Assembly (NCBI RefSeq): GCF_003269425.1
Contig: NZ_CP030104.1
Location: forward strand, 1,421,501 to 1,485,500
Reading direction: 5' to 3'
DNA: 64,000 nt
Origin: Flagellimonas maritima
GTDB lineage: Bacteria > Bacteroidota > Bacteroidia > Flavobacteriales > Flavobacteriaceae
The position numbers and the translations under genes are program-made. The notes beneath the pieces were generated by a model. That model had not been told where the DNA came from, made no database searches, and saw nothing but the letters and a program-made list of their open reading frames with translations. Shown here one piece after another: positions 25,741 through 35,600 of this stretch (position 1 is its first letter; every line of letters starts with the position of its first letter).

Positions 25741-26274
25741 ATGAGCTTTTTGGATATAGTTATCGGTATACTTTTGGTCTGGGGCCTTTACAAAGGTCTT
25801 AAAAATGGGCTTTTTGTAGAGCTAGCTTCTTTGGTAGCCCTTATAGCGGGTATTTATGGAGCAATACATTTTTCTTACATTGCTGGGGATTATCTTGCGG
25901 AAAACCTAAACTGGAGCGAACGCTACTTAAAAATTGCTGCTTTTCTCATTACTTTCTTTGCCATTGTCCTATTGGTCCATTTTGCAGGTAAATTCTTGAC
26001 CAAAATAGCCGATTTTGCCATGTTGGGGCTTTTGAACAAAATAGCTGGAGGTATTTTTGGAACTTTAAAGGTGGCTATCATTATAGGTGCTCTGTTGGTT
26101 TTCTTTGAAAGATTAAATTCATCGTTCAACTTTGTAAATGAAGAAACAAAGAAGGAATCCATCTTTTACGAACCTGTAAAAGAAATTGGCGCCATTGTTT
26201 TTGGACTTGTACTCCAGGATGAAAAAGAGCCTTCTAAAGAGTCCGAAAAGCAAGATGCTACATTGTACCTATAA
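25741..26274 (+). CDS. CvpA-family membrane protein
   Basis: A 177-residue inner-membrane protein with four hydrophobic segments, beginning MSFLDIVIGILLVWGLYKGL, the CvpA signature start, then KNGLFVELASLVALIAGIYG and a GLLNKIAGGIFGTLKVAI segment. CvpA was named for colicin V production and is implicated in envelope stress and purF operons; its molecular role is unclear. TATATTTG at 25719-25726 is a good -7 box with a 14-bp leader. Confidence 0.88.
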   Translation: MSFLDIVIGILLVWGLYKGLKNGLFVELASLVALIAGIYGAIHFSYIAGDYLAENLNWSERYLKIAAFLITFFAIVLLVHFAGKFLTKIADFAMLGLLNKIAGGIFGTLKVAIIIGALLVFFERLNSSFNFVNEETKKESIFYEPVKEIGAIVFGLVLQDEKEPSKESEKQDATLYL

Positions 26275-26463
26275 ACGGATTGTTTTTATCGGTAAAAGGA
26301 AATTACCATGGGGAAATAATCCAATAATGACGATTCAATTTTGCCACTTATCGGATTATTCTGAATCCTGTGGACATTTTATGGAATAGCTACCTGCCAT
26401 ACCTAGTTTAGTTTCCAGAACACAAGAAATCCCTAGAACAGATTTCTGCCTTTACATTTGAAA

Positions 26464-26976
26464 ATGAAAAAGAGATATTACGGCTTAATCGTAATGATGT
26501 CGGCCATGGTTTTGACCATGTGTAGCAAAACCGAAACAGTTGAAGAAGGAACACTTTTAGTTGACGGATTGGGCGAGAGCGAAAAAACCGTTGTTGACGC
26601 AACTGAAATTGAAGCAGAACTTCTAGATCTGGTAAACCAACATAGAGCATCAATTGGAACCACCAAATTACAGTCCAGTCCATCCTCTTATAAATATGCA
26701 AAAGATCATAACCAATACATGATTAGTCAAAATGAACTAAGCCATGATAATTTTGAATTGAGAGCTTCAAAAATTGCAGCAGAAATAAATGCAGTCGACG
26801 TAAGTGAAAATGTGGCAAGACACTATGCTACAGCAGAAGCTGCCCTTGATGGTTGGTTGAAAAGTTCTTCACACAAAAAGTCTATTGAAGGTAACTATTC
26901 GCATACTGCTTTGAGCGTTCAGTTGGACAAAGATGGGAGGCCTTATTTCACCCAGATTTTTATGAAGGTAAACTGA
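26464..26976 (+). CDS. CAP/SCP-like domain lipoprotein
   Basis: About 170 residues from ATG 26464. The N-terminus (IVMMSAMVLTMCSKTE) has a lipobox-like end, then a CAP domain: LLDLVNQHRASIGTTKL, ELSHDNFELRASKI, VSENVARHYATAEAALDGWL and SYSHTALSV-like (NYSHTALSVQLD) with FTQIFMK at the end. The two His and Glu residues of the CAP cavity are visible in SHDNF, SENV and YSHT. Bacterial CAP proteins are secreted, with varied and mostly unknown roles. Confidence 0.85.
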   Translation: MKKRYYGLIVMMSAMVLTMCSKTETVEEGTLLVDGLGESEKTVVDATEIEAELLDLVNQHRASIGTTKLQSSPSSYKYAKDHNQYMISQNELSHDNFELRASKIAAEINAVDVSENVARHYATAEAALDGWLKSSSHKKSIEGNYSHTALSVQLDKDGRPYFTQIFMKVN

Positions 26977-27011
26977 TGATTTAGCATTACAAACACCAAA
27001 CCAAATGATTG

Positions 27012-27038
27012 AAGCCCGTATACTGTACGGGCTTTTTT
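27012..27038 (+). terminator. Rho-independent terminator
   Basis: AAGCCCGTA and TACGGGCTT form a 9-bp stem with a 5-base loop, followed by a T run. It ends the CAP-protein transcript. Confidence 0.85.
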
Positions 27039-27093
27039 GGTAAATTCTATGATGCCACCAAGGTTTTTTATACCTTTCCTGAAATCTTTAAAG

Positions 27094-27633
27094 ATGGCTA
27101 TAAGACCCCCTTTCAACCTTAATAAATGGGTAGAGGAAAATCGTGATTCGCTTAAACCTCCCGTAGGCAATAAGAATATTTATCAAGAGGCAGGGGACTA
27201 TATTGTAATGATCGTAGCGGGTCCAAACGCACGAAAGGATTATCACTATAACGAAACCGAGGAACTCTTTTATCAATTGGAAGGGAACATAGAGGTGCAC
27301 ATTCAAGAAAATGGGCAAAAAAAGACTATGAAACTTGGTCCCGGTGATATGTACCTGCATCCCGCTAAAGTCCCACACTCCCCTGTACGTCATAAAGACT
27401 CTATCGGACTTGTGGTAGAAAGAAAAAGAGCTGATATGAATGTAGATGATGGGCTTTTATGGTTCTGCGATAGTTGCAACAATAAACTTTACGAAGCTTA
27501 TTTTACATTACATGACATTGAAAAGGATTTTCTAAGCCATTTTGAACATTTTTATAGCTCTGAGGAGTTGCGGACCTGCAATAATTGTGGAACCGTTATG
27601 CCTGTTGATGAACGATATATAGCAAAAGATTGA
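27094..27633 (+). CDS. nbaC: 3-hydroxyanthranilate 3,4-dioxygenase
   Basis: A 179-residue cupin dioxygenase that opens the ring of 3-hydroxyanthranilate in the kynurenine pathway of tryptophan breakdown or quinolinate/NAD synthesis. ATG 27094 is chosen over an earlier frame start at 27037 because it places the iron ligands at His51, Glu57 and His95, the numbering known for the Cupriavidus enzyme. The C-terminal CxxC pairs (WFCDSCNN and RTCNNCGTV) form the rubredoxin-like iron site of bacterial members. A small DUF1304 gene follows within 2 bp. Confidence 0.95.
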   Translation: MAIRPPFNLNKWVEENRDSLKPPVGNKNIYQEAGDYIVMIVAGPNARKDYHYNETEELFYQLEGNIEVHIQENGQKKTMKLGPGDMYLHPAKVPHSPVRHKDSIGLVVERKRADMNVDDGLLWFCDSCNNKLYEAYFTLHDIEKDFLSHFEHFYSSEELRTCNNCGTVMPVDERYIAKD

Positions 27634-27635
27634 TT

Positions 27636-28007
27636 ATGCTCTTGATAGCCAAATTTTTTATTGCATTGGTGGCACTACTCCACCTTTACTTTTTGTGGTT
27701 GGAAATGTTCGCTTGGACAACTAAGGCGAAAAAAGTTTTTCGAAAATTTCCTCCTGATTTGTTTGAACCAACAAAGTCCATGGCTGCAAACCAAGGTTTA
27801 TATAATGGATTCTTGGCAGCTGGTCTGTTATGGTCCCTACTAATAGATAATCCACTTTGGCAAGTATATGTAGCTTTATTTTTTCTGGGTTGTGTAACGG
27901 TTGCAGGAATTTATGGCGGATATTCTGTTTCAAAAAAAATCTTTACGGTACAGGCAACTCCTGCAATTTTAGGAATCATATTTCTTTTGCTTCATCATTT
28001 CCTTTAA
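27636..28007 (+). CDS. DUF1304 membrane protein
   Basis: A 123-residue protein with four membrane helices. The first helix region with LHLYFLWLEMFAWTTKA, the PTKSMAANQGLYNGFLAAGL segment and the GCVTVAGIYGGYSVSKK loop are typical of DUF1304. The start at ATG 27636 directly follows the upstream stop. The function of the family is unknown. Confidence 0.88.
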   Translation: MLLIAKFFIALVALLHLYFLWLEMFAWTTKAKKVFRKFPPDLFEPTKSMAANQGLYNGFLAAGLLWSLLIDNPLWQVYVALFFLGCVTVAGIYGGYSVSKKIFTVQATPAILGIIFLLLHHFL

Positions 28008-28081
28008 AAAATCATCGTTATCTAACTCAGGATTATTCGTAGTTTTGAAAAATATAACAATAGACACTTAAAAAGTTATAA

Positions 28082-29635
28082 ATGTCAAAAATTGCAACAA
28101 CTTTTGGAATAGATGAAGCCCTAGAAAAACTAGGTTTAACCAAAATAAATGAAGGTACATCCACAGGCACAAAGAATTTTGGTGCAGGAGATTCCATATC
28201 CTCTTATTCTCCTGTTGATGGAGTACTTATCGGAAAAGTGAAAACCACTACCAAAGAAGATTATGAAAAGGTAATGACTGCAGCGACTTCTGCTTTCAAG
28301 GAGTGGCGCTTGAAACCTGCTCCCCAACGTGGTGAAATAGTGAGACAGTTTGGTGAAAAACTTCGGGAACTCAAGGAACCTCTTGGAAAATTGGTTTCCT
28401 ATGAAATGGGGAAATCCTATCAAGAAGGTCTGGGAGAAGTTCAGGAAATGATAGATATCTGTGATTTCGCTGTCGGACTTTCCAGACAGTTGCACGGATT
28501 GACCATGCATTCTGAAAGACCTGGACATCGAATGTACGAGCAGTACCATCCTTTGGGTGTAGTAGGAATTATTTCCGCTTTCAATTTTCCCGTGGCCGTG
28601 TGGGCCTGGAACACGGCACTGGCTTGGGTTTGTGGTGATGTTTGTGTTTGGAAACCTTCAGAAAAAACTCCTTTGTGCGGTGTTGCCTGCCAAAATATAA
28701 TAGCACAAGTCCTAAAAGAAAATAATCTTCCTGAAGGCATCTCTTGTTTGATCAATGGGGATTATAAAGTTGGTGAGCTAATGACCAATGACAACAGAAT
28801 TCCATTAGTATCGGCAACGGGTTCCATTCGTATGGGAAAAATCGTGGCACAGGCAGTTGCAGCAAGATTGGGAAAATCCTTGTTAGAACTGGGCGGTAAC
28901 AATGCTATCATAGTTACGCCCGATGCCGATATCAAAATGACAGTAATAGGTGCTGTCTTTGGTGCTGTCGGAACTGCAGGACAACGTTGCACCTCAACTC
29001 GGCGATTAATTATACACGAATCAATCTATGACCAAGTAAAAGATTCCATAACAGATGCTTATAAGCAACTAAGAATTGGTAATCCTTTGGACGAAAACAA
29101 TCATGTAGGGCCTTTAATCGATGTTGATGCAGTTAAAATGTATAAGACAGCTTTGGAAAATGCAAAAGCTGAGGGCGGAAGTATTTTAATTGAAGGGGGT
29201 GTCTTAGATGGTAATGGTTATAAAAGTGGATGCTATGTAAAACCTGCTATTGTTGAAGCTGACAATTCATTTAAAATAGTTCAAGAGGAAACCTTTGCAC
29301 CAATTTTATATCTGTTAAAATATTCAGGTGGCGTAGAAAATGCCATTGCACAGCAAAATGGTGTTGTTCAAGGGCTTTCCTCGGCAATTATGACGAATAG
29401 TTTACGTGAAGCCGAACATTTTTTATCGGCCAAAGGAAGTGATTGCGGTATTGCGAATGTAAACATTGGTACCTCTGGCGCTGAAATAGGAGGAGCATTT
29501 GGTGGTGAAAAAGAAACAGGTGGGGGACGTGAGAGTGGCTCGGACGCATGGAAAATCTACATGAGACGGCAGACAAATACGATTAATTATACCACAGAGT
29601 TACCTTTGGCACAAGGCATAAAATTTGATTTATAA
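28082..29635 (+). CDS. ALDH7-type aldehyde dehydrogenase (aminoadipate-semialdehyde dehydrogenase)
   Basis: A 517-residue NAD-dependent aldehyde dehydrogenase of the antiquitin (ALDH7) type, which oxidises alpha-aminoadipic semialdehyde/piperideine-6-carboxylate in lysine degradation. Catalytic Cys303 lies in GTAGQRCTSTRR and general-base Glu269 in LLELGGNNAI. GVVGIISAFNFPVAVWAWN and the C-terminal GGEKETGGGRESGSDAWKIY are characteristic of this subfamily. It is followed by a clear terminator. Confidence 0.92.
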   Translation: MSKIATTFGIDEALEKLGLTKINEGTSTGTKNFGAGDSISSYSPVDGVLIGKVKTTTKEDYEKVMTAATSAFKEWRLKPAPQRGEIVRQFGEKLRELKEPLGKLVSYEMGKSYQEGLGEVQEMIDICDFAVGLSRQLHGLTMHSERPGHRMYEQYHPLGVVGIISAFNFPVAVWAWNTALAWVCGDVCVWKPSEKTPLCGVACQNIIAQVLKENNLPEGISCLINGDYKVGELMTNDNRIPLVSATGSIRMGKIVAQAVAARLGKSLLELGGNNAIIVTPDADIKMTVIGAVFGAVGTAGQRCTSTRRLIIHESIYDQVKDSITDAYKQLRIGNPLDENNHVGPLIDVDAVKMYKTALENAKAEGGSILIEGGVLDGNGYKSGCYVKPAIVEADNSFKIVQEETFAPILYLLKYSGGVENAIAQQNGVVQGLSSAIMTNSLREAEHFLSAKGSDCGIANVNIGTSGAEIGGAFGGEKETGGGRESGSDAWKIYMRRQTNTINYTTELPLAQGIKFDL

Positions 29636-29714
29636 AAAAAGAAAAGACCGCTATCCTCGATGAACCCAGAATAAGCAGCCTTTGAACCTAACTAACTAAC
29701 TCAAACTTAAATTG

Positions 29715-29761
29715 AACCCTATTTCAATGCCGGATCTTTGTCGGGAGAAATAGGGTTTTAT
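29715..29761 (+). terminator. Rho-independent terminator
   Basis: AACCCTATTTC and GAAATAGGGTT form an 11-bp stem around a 21-base loop and are followed by TTTTA. It ends the ALDH7 transcript. Confidence 0.75.
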
Positions 29762-30023
29762 ATTTAATGTTTGAAGCAAATTTCAACATATTTCCACTAG
29801 GATTTTTAAGCTATATTATGATTTGCCTTAAAAAGTGTATGATTGGTCTTTTTTCATACAATTTTGGATTTCAAAAAATTGTTTCAATTCAATTTTCATC
29901 TTCTTAAGAATCTCATATTCATGTTATTAAATTCATTAATTTTAGCATTAATAGAATTATGAATATTTATTTTGTTATGATTTTGTGTAACGATCAAGAT
30001 AATTTGACCATTCTCGATTCGGT

Positions 30024-30059
30024 ACTTGCTCAATCCTTTTTCCAAAAGCAGGAGCAAGT
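30024..30059 (+). other. Two-tier hairpin in the leader of the next gene
   Basis: ACTTGCTC (30024-30031) pairs with GAGCAAGT (30052-30059), and inside it CTTTT (30036-30040) pairs with AAAAG (30044-30048). No T run follows, so it is not a standard terminator. It lies 37 bp before an ATG. Confidence 0.45.
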
Positions 30060-30096
30060 TGTAATAAATTAATAATCAGCCAATAAACCTAAATAG

Positions 30097-30660
30097 ATGG
30101 ATTTTGAAAATATAAATATTTCCTATTTGGTCATTGCAGGATTGGCAAGTATTATTTCTGGTGTTTTAGGATATCTTATTGGAAAAAGTAAGGAAATACC
30201 AATTGTAGACAATTCTGCTTATTTAAATATTTTGGAAATTGAAAATGCCAAACTCAGGGCAGATTTGGAAATATGTACCAAAAGACTGTCCTCCTCTAGT
30301 AAATTTCAAGATCAAGTTTCGGTCACTTCATCAACAATCAATACTTCCCTTGCCAAAAGACAGTTTGATTCGGAATCTGCTAAAATCGCATTAGGAAAAA
30401 AAATCAAAATGGACGACCTGAAAATAGTTGAGGGTATAGGCCCAAAAATTGAAGGTCTGTTTCATAAATTCAATATTAAAACATGGGAAGCGCTATCCGA
30501 AACTACCACCGATAAATGCCAAGAAGTTTTAAATTCCGGTGGGGATCGTTATCGAATCCATGACCCAGCCTCATGGCCCATGCAAGCGAAAATGGCTTTC
30601 GAAGGACTTTGGAAAGAGCTGGCCGAATGGCAAGACAAGCACAAATCCGGTAAGTTTTAA
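30097..30660 (+). CDS. Single-pass membrane protein with HhH-like C-terminal domain
   Basis: A 187-residue protein. Residues about 8-28 form one membrane helix (YLVIAGLASIISGVLGYLIG), followed by a short coiled region. The C-terminal 80 residues begin with DLKIVEGIGPKIEGLFHKF, a helix-hairpin-helix-like element of the DUF4332/ribosomal-L21-tail type, and end in the conserved PASWPMQAKMAFEGLWKELA. This domain pairing is common in marine Bacteroidetes with unknown function. A structured leader precedes it. Confidence 0.75.
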   Translation: MDFENINISYLVIAGLASIISGVLGYLIGKSKEIPIVDNSAYLNILEIENAKLRADLEICTKRLSSSSKFQDQVSVTSSTINTSLAKRQFDSESAKIALGKKIKMDDLKIVEGIGPKIEGLFHKFNIKTWEALSETTTDKCQEVLNSGGDRYRIHDPASWPMQAKMAFEGLWKELAEWQDKHKSGKF

Positions 30661-30680
30661 CGACTGAAATGGAATAACTA

Positions 30681-31676
30681 CTAAATCATTCCGTTCGCCT
30701 CTACCCATTTAAATTTATATTGGTCTTGCCCAAATTGCATCCGTTCCGAAATTCGTTGTAGCCTTTCTGGAAGCTTCATTAGGTAGTCCCTAGCTTTTTC
30801 TGCCTGTTCTGAAAGTCCCCGAACATTGCCTATTTCCCAATAATCATTCAATTTCTTCAAAATCTCAATGTAGTCCTGTGCTGTATAGACTCCTAAACGT
30901 TGTGCACAGTTCGAAAAAAGTTCAAAAGCAGTACCGATACTATCTCCGGATTCACGAAGAAAATGTGCGGGCATCACAATTTTTTTCTTCATCATGTCGG
31001 CAAAAGCCTGAACCATTCCATTTGGATCCTGTCCCAATATGGTTTTTACAAATTCGCGATATGCCAAATGGTGGCGCATTTCATCTCCGGCTATAATTGT
31101 ACACATTTTACCAAGCAGGACATTTCCTTTTTGTTTGGCCATTTTACCTACTCGCTTGTGCGAGATATTGGTTGCCAATTCTTGAAAAGTGGTATATACA
31201 AAATTTTTATAGGGGTCTCTGTCGGTTCCTATATCGAAGCCATCGGAAATTAAATGTTGCGTGGTAATTTCAACTTCCCTCATATTTACCCTACCGGATA
31301 GATATAAGTATTTATTGAGCACATCGCCATGCCTGTTTTCCTCTGCCGTCCATGCCCTCACCCATTTGCTCCATCCATTCTCTTTTCCGCTATGTTGATC
31401 TATTCCCTCAACATCCATCAACCAAGATTCGTATGTTGGCAAAGCCTCCTCGGTTATGGTGTCAGCTACAAGGGTGACCCAGAAATCATAGCCCAATTCC
31501 TTGGCTTCTTCTCGTATTTGTTCTGTTTCATTGAAGAAATTATCACTTTGAGAATCTGGCAGAAAATCACTTGGCTGCCATATTTCTTCTATAGGTACAA
31601 GATATGAATCCATAAAACCTTTTACTTTTGGTTCAATGGCCTGCATTACTTCCAAACGGATATTTTTTAACGACAT
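30681..31676 (-). CDS. Acyl-ACP desaturase (soluble, di-iron)
   Basis: A 331-residue soluble fatty-acid desaturase of the plant stearoyl-ACP type. Di-iron motifs are EENRHGDVLNKYLYLSG and DEMRHHLAYREFV, each with ExxH, separated by about 85 residues; the region with WTAEENRHG and the N-terminal PTYESWLMDV fit the family. It inserts a double bond into acyl-ACP using oxygen and reduced ferredoxin, adjusting membrane fluidity. It is a single-gene unit. Confidence 0.92.
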   Translation of the reverse strand: MSLKNIRLEVMQAIEPKVKGFMDSYLVPIEEIWQPSDFLPDSQSDNFFNETEQIREEAKELGYDFWVTLVADTITEEALPTYESWLMDVEGIDQHSGKENGWSKWVRAWTAEENRHGDVLNKYLYLSGRVNMREVEITTQHLISDGFDIGTDRDPYKNFVYTTFQELATNISHKRVGKMAKQKGNVLLGKMCTIIAGDEMRHHLAYREFVKTILGQDPNGMVQAFADMMKKKIVMPAHFLRESGDSIGTAFELFSNCAQRLGVYTAQDYIEILKKLNDYWEIGNVRGLSEQAEKARDYLMKLPERLQRISERMQFGQDQYKFKWVEANGMI

Positions 31677-31731
31677 AACATCTCTTTTTAGTAAAGGTCT
31701 TTATTAAAATCCAATAAAACTTGGTATTGTC

Positions 31732-32457
31732 CTAGTTTCTGCCTTTTTCTTTTGGGTAAAGTATATGAACGGGGTCGCTTTGCCAAAATTCTTTGGTTTC
31801 AACATCCATGATGGTTAAAGCCCCCATAAAAGCAGCACCTGTATCAAGGTTCCAGACATTGGCAGCATTTTGGGGCGATACAACTCTATATTTAGAGATT
31901 GGGGTGTGTCCAATGAAGATTTCTTTATAATGGGTCAATCTTTTTGGAAAATTCCTATCACCTATTTTTAAATTTGGATCCAATGCTTTCACCAATTCCC
32001 ATAACGTACGGTCCCAATAGAACGATTGTTGAAAATATTCAAACTCCACTCCTTTTAAATTAGTGTAACCGGCATGGAGATAGAGTCTGTTTTCAGAATC
32101 TAAATGATAATTTTTTAAATCTGAATAAAACTGAAGATGCAGTTCCCATACTTCTTTTTCCGCTCCCAAATAAGAATCTTTGGTCGCTTTACCTCCATGT
32201 GCCAACCATTGTGGGTTTTCTTCACTGGTGGTTAACCAATCTCTACAAAGTTCATCATGGTTTCCACGAATAAACGTACAATTGAACTTTCTTTTTAAAG
32301 CAATGAGAAAATCAATGGTCTCAACTGCAGTGCTCCACCCATCCACATAATCCCCCAAAAATATAAGATGGTCATTTGAATTTACCTTCGCCTTGATGAT
32401 AAGCTGTTCCAGAGCTCTTATTCCTGAATGAATATCTCCTATGACCAATGTTCGCAT
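31732..32457 (-). CDS. PPP-family metallophosphoesterase
   Basis: A 241-residue calcineurin-like phosphoesterase with the three PPP blocks: GDIHSG (residues 7-12), GDYVDGW and FIRGNHDELC, plus a later IGHTPIS histidine. These bind a di-metal centre. Homologues act as protein serine/threonine phosphatases or as ApaH-like dinucleotide hydrolases; the substrate is undetermined. It is transcribed divergently from the large secreted protein. Confidence 0.9.
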   Translation of the reverse strand: MRTLVIGDIHSGIRALEQLIIKAKVNSNDHLIFLGDYVDGWSTAVETIDFLIALKRKFNCTFIRGNHDELCRDWLTTSEENPQWLAHGGKATKDSYLGAEKEVWELHLQFYSDLKNYHLDSENRLYLHAGYTNLKGVEFEYFQQSFYWDRTLWELVKALDPNLKIGDRNFPKRLTHYKEIFIGHTPISKYRVVSPQNAANVWNLDTGAAFMGALTIMDVETKEFWQSDPVHILYPKEKGRN

Positions 32458-32665
32458 ATATCAATTTTTCCGCAATTATACACAACTAATCAAAGACAAT
32501 CCCTAAACTTTTAAAAAGTTTAATATGAAACTCTTCTCCAAAACAATTTATATAACAAGTATATTTTTATTAACAGCGTATTTCATCGATTTTTGTAAGA
32601 GGCTTTAACAATATTTTAAGTTTTTCACTATATTGGAAAGCTAAATTTTTTTAAACCTCGACTAT

Positions 32666-35600
32666 ATGAAAAAAGTACTACTCAACAGAGTTGCATTCCT
32701 TCTATGCAGCTTTTTATTTTTAAGTGTTTCAAACTTAAATGCTCAAAATTTAAAAAAAACTCATGATGATGCACCACAAAAGGGGCATAACCTTTATAAA
32801 CAGTCTAAACTTTATGATAGTAAAAAAGGACCAACAGGGGTAAAACCAAAAGCAGTGGGAGACCGTGCCATGGATCGTTTATCCTATGAATTTAGACAAG
32901 TACAGGATCCTTTTACAAAAACAATACCAGACAACATTCGTTTAAAAGAGGTTGAGTTTTCAGGTAAAATTGACTCCACGGACGTACAATCACAGATGTC
33001 AAAATCGTATGGGGCAGAAGCTTCTAAAAAGAGATATTTCTATTGGCGCAACCGAGGGCCTGCCAACGTTGGCGGAAGAACAAGGGCACTTGCTTTAGAC
33101 AGAAGAAATGAAAATACCATTTTAGCTGGAGGCGTTTCAGGTGGACTTTGGCGATCCACAAACGCTGGCGACAGTTGGAGACGCGTTACCCGTAAATGGC
33201 AGTCCCCCAGTATTACCTCAATCGTGCAAGATCCAAGAAAATTTCGTGGAAATGTATGGTACTACGCATCTGGTGAGCGTTTTGGGAATTCTGCTAGTGC
33301 GCCTGGGGCATTCTACCAAGGAGTAGGAATCTTTAAGTCCTTCAACAACGGGAGAAGTTGGATACGTATGCGGGACAATATATCTGACAACGATGTGACC
33401 ACGCTCTCTTCATTTGATATCATAAACAGCTTGGCCATACACCCTTCAAATGGGGATCTTTATGCAGCAACATTTGATGGACTGTTCCGCTCCAAAAACG
33501 GAGCAAGATCATTTGAAGAAGTATTGCCCAGTGGATTTGATAGTCAAACCGAAATAATTATAACGCCTAAGGGAACCCTTTATGCAACGGTGGATATTTT
33601 TGGAGGTGAGAATGCCGGGTTCTATACTTCCCAAGATGGTGATACTTGGACAAACATAACCCCGGAAGGATTATTTCCATCCTTTGGAAGGACTGTAATG
33701 GCCTATGACCCTTCGGATGAAAACAGGATTTTCTTTTTCTCATATGATTTGAGCAATGCGGGGGAAGCATTTCTTTGGAAATATCAAGCAGATGCCGAAA
33801 CTCCTGAAGAGCAATGGGTAGATTTGACAGCGAACCTTCCTATTAGCATTGGTGGTGTGGCTGGAAATTTAAACCTTCAGGGAGCCTATAATATGATTAT
33901 AAAAGTGCATCCTACCAATCCAGATTTAGTTTTCTTGGGCGGTACCAATTTATATAGGTCTACAACAGGTTTTACAACACCTACTGGATTTGAAAGTTGG
34001 ATCGGAGGGTACACTATTTTTGCAGATAGTTTTGCACTATACCCCAACCATCATCCTGATCAGCATAATTTAGTCTTTTTACCCTCTAACCCAGATAAAG
34101 CTATTACAGCAAATGATGGTGGTGTACAGGTTACCGAAGATATTACCATTGATACGGAGCCCGTAAGCTGGACATCCTTGAACAATGGCTATATAACCAC
34201 ACAGCCTTATGCAATTTCAATAGACCCAGAAGGTAACAGTCAAGACGTTGTAGCTGGTTTTCAAGATAATGGTACTTGGTTTACCAACTCTACCAATGGA
34301 AATGATCCATGGGAAAGTGATTTTGGTGGCGATGGATCATATAATGCAATTGCTGATGGAGGACTTACGCGATATGTCTCATCCCAATTTGGAAATGTCT
34401 ATCGCTTCAATTTCAACGAAGCCGAAGAATTCATATCCTTTACAAGAGTACAACCCGCAGGTGCCAGCGGATTTGATTTTGTAGCTCCGTTTTTATTGGA
34501 CCCAATCAATGATAACATTATGTATATGCCTGCAGGAGATCGTATGTGGCGCAACAACAATTTGGATGAGATTCCATTGTTCTCCAATGCACAGGCGACA
34601 GTAAATTGGGTAGAACAAACACAAACAGCAACGCCCGACGGTTCTTTGATTACAGGATTGGACGTATCCAAATTTCCTGTGGCAAATCGACTTTACTATG
34701 GAACATCGAGCGGAATGATTTTTAAGGTTGAAAACGCAAATCTTGATGATCAAGCTGTTGTTGATATCTCAAGTGGAAAAGGGCTTCCCGCCGGGAATAT
34801 CAATCAAATGTATGTAGATCCCACCAATTCCGATAAAGTATTCGCAGTATTTTCCAACTATAATATTCAAAGTATTTTTATGAGCAAAAATGCTGGTGAA
34901 ACTTGGGAAAGCATCAGCGGTAACCTAGAAGAGAATAGTGATGGAACAGGAAATGGGCCTTCGGTAAGATGGTTTGCCATAGGGGGCAACAACAGTCTTT
35001 ACTATGCAGGTACGAGTACTGGGCTTTATGTTTCCTTTTGGCTGAACGGAGAACGTACCCGATGGTTTAAAGAACCTTTTGTAGTAGGCAATGTTGTAGT
35101 ACCACAAGTAAGAACAAGAGAAGATGGTTTTGTGGCTGTGGCGGCACACGGCAACGGAATTTATAATGCTCAGTTCTTTGCGTTCCCATCACCTGAAGCC
35201 ACGTTGAGCACCGCTTATCTATTGCCAGATTTGGTGTTGCCCTTAAATAGCCCAGATAAAGAAATAGATGTAAAAGACCTGTTCGTAAGTTCAAGAGGAA
35301 GATCTATTTCCATTGAACTGACAAATTCAAATCCGGATTTGGTTACCGCAGAATTGAACGGAGATGTAATTTCACTATCATTTGCTCCAGATTCAGAAGG
35401 CTCTGCAGCAATAGGACTTATTGCAACATCAGGAAAAGAACAAGTTGCAGAAGGATTTACGGTTACACTTACCGAATTCCCGATCTACGAACAAAACGAA
35501 GCCTTTACAAGTAGTAGCCCTTCACAATTGATTCCTGATTTTGGAGGTGCGCTGTTACAATCTGCAGACGATTTTATAGTGCCTAACGGAAGTCAATGGA

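Larger units (their letters stand above)
29636..30096. other. Intergenic region with terminator and structured leader
   Basis: No gene is seen. It holds a terminator near its start and a two-part hairpin near its end; the AT-rich middle (about 29770-30010) shows nothing I can name. Confidence 0.6.

Noticed and set aside
27037..27093. Upstream start for 3-hydroxyanthranilate dioxygenase
   Set aside because: It would start within or next to the preceding terminator and shift the iron ligands away from the known positions 51, 57 and 95.
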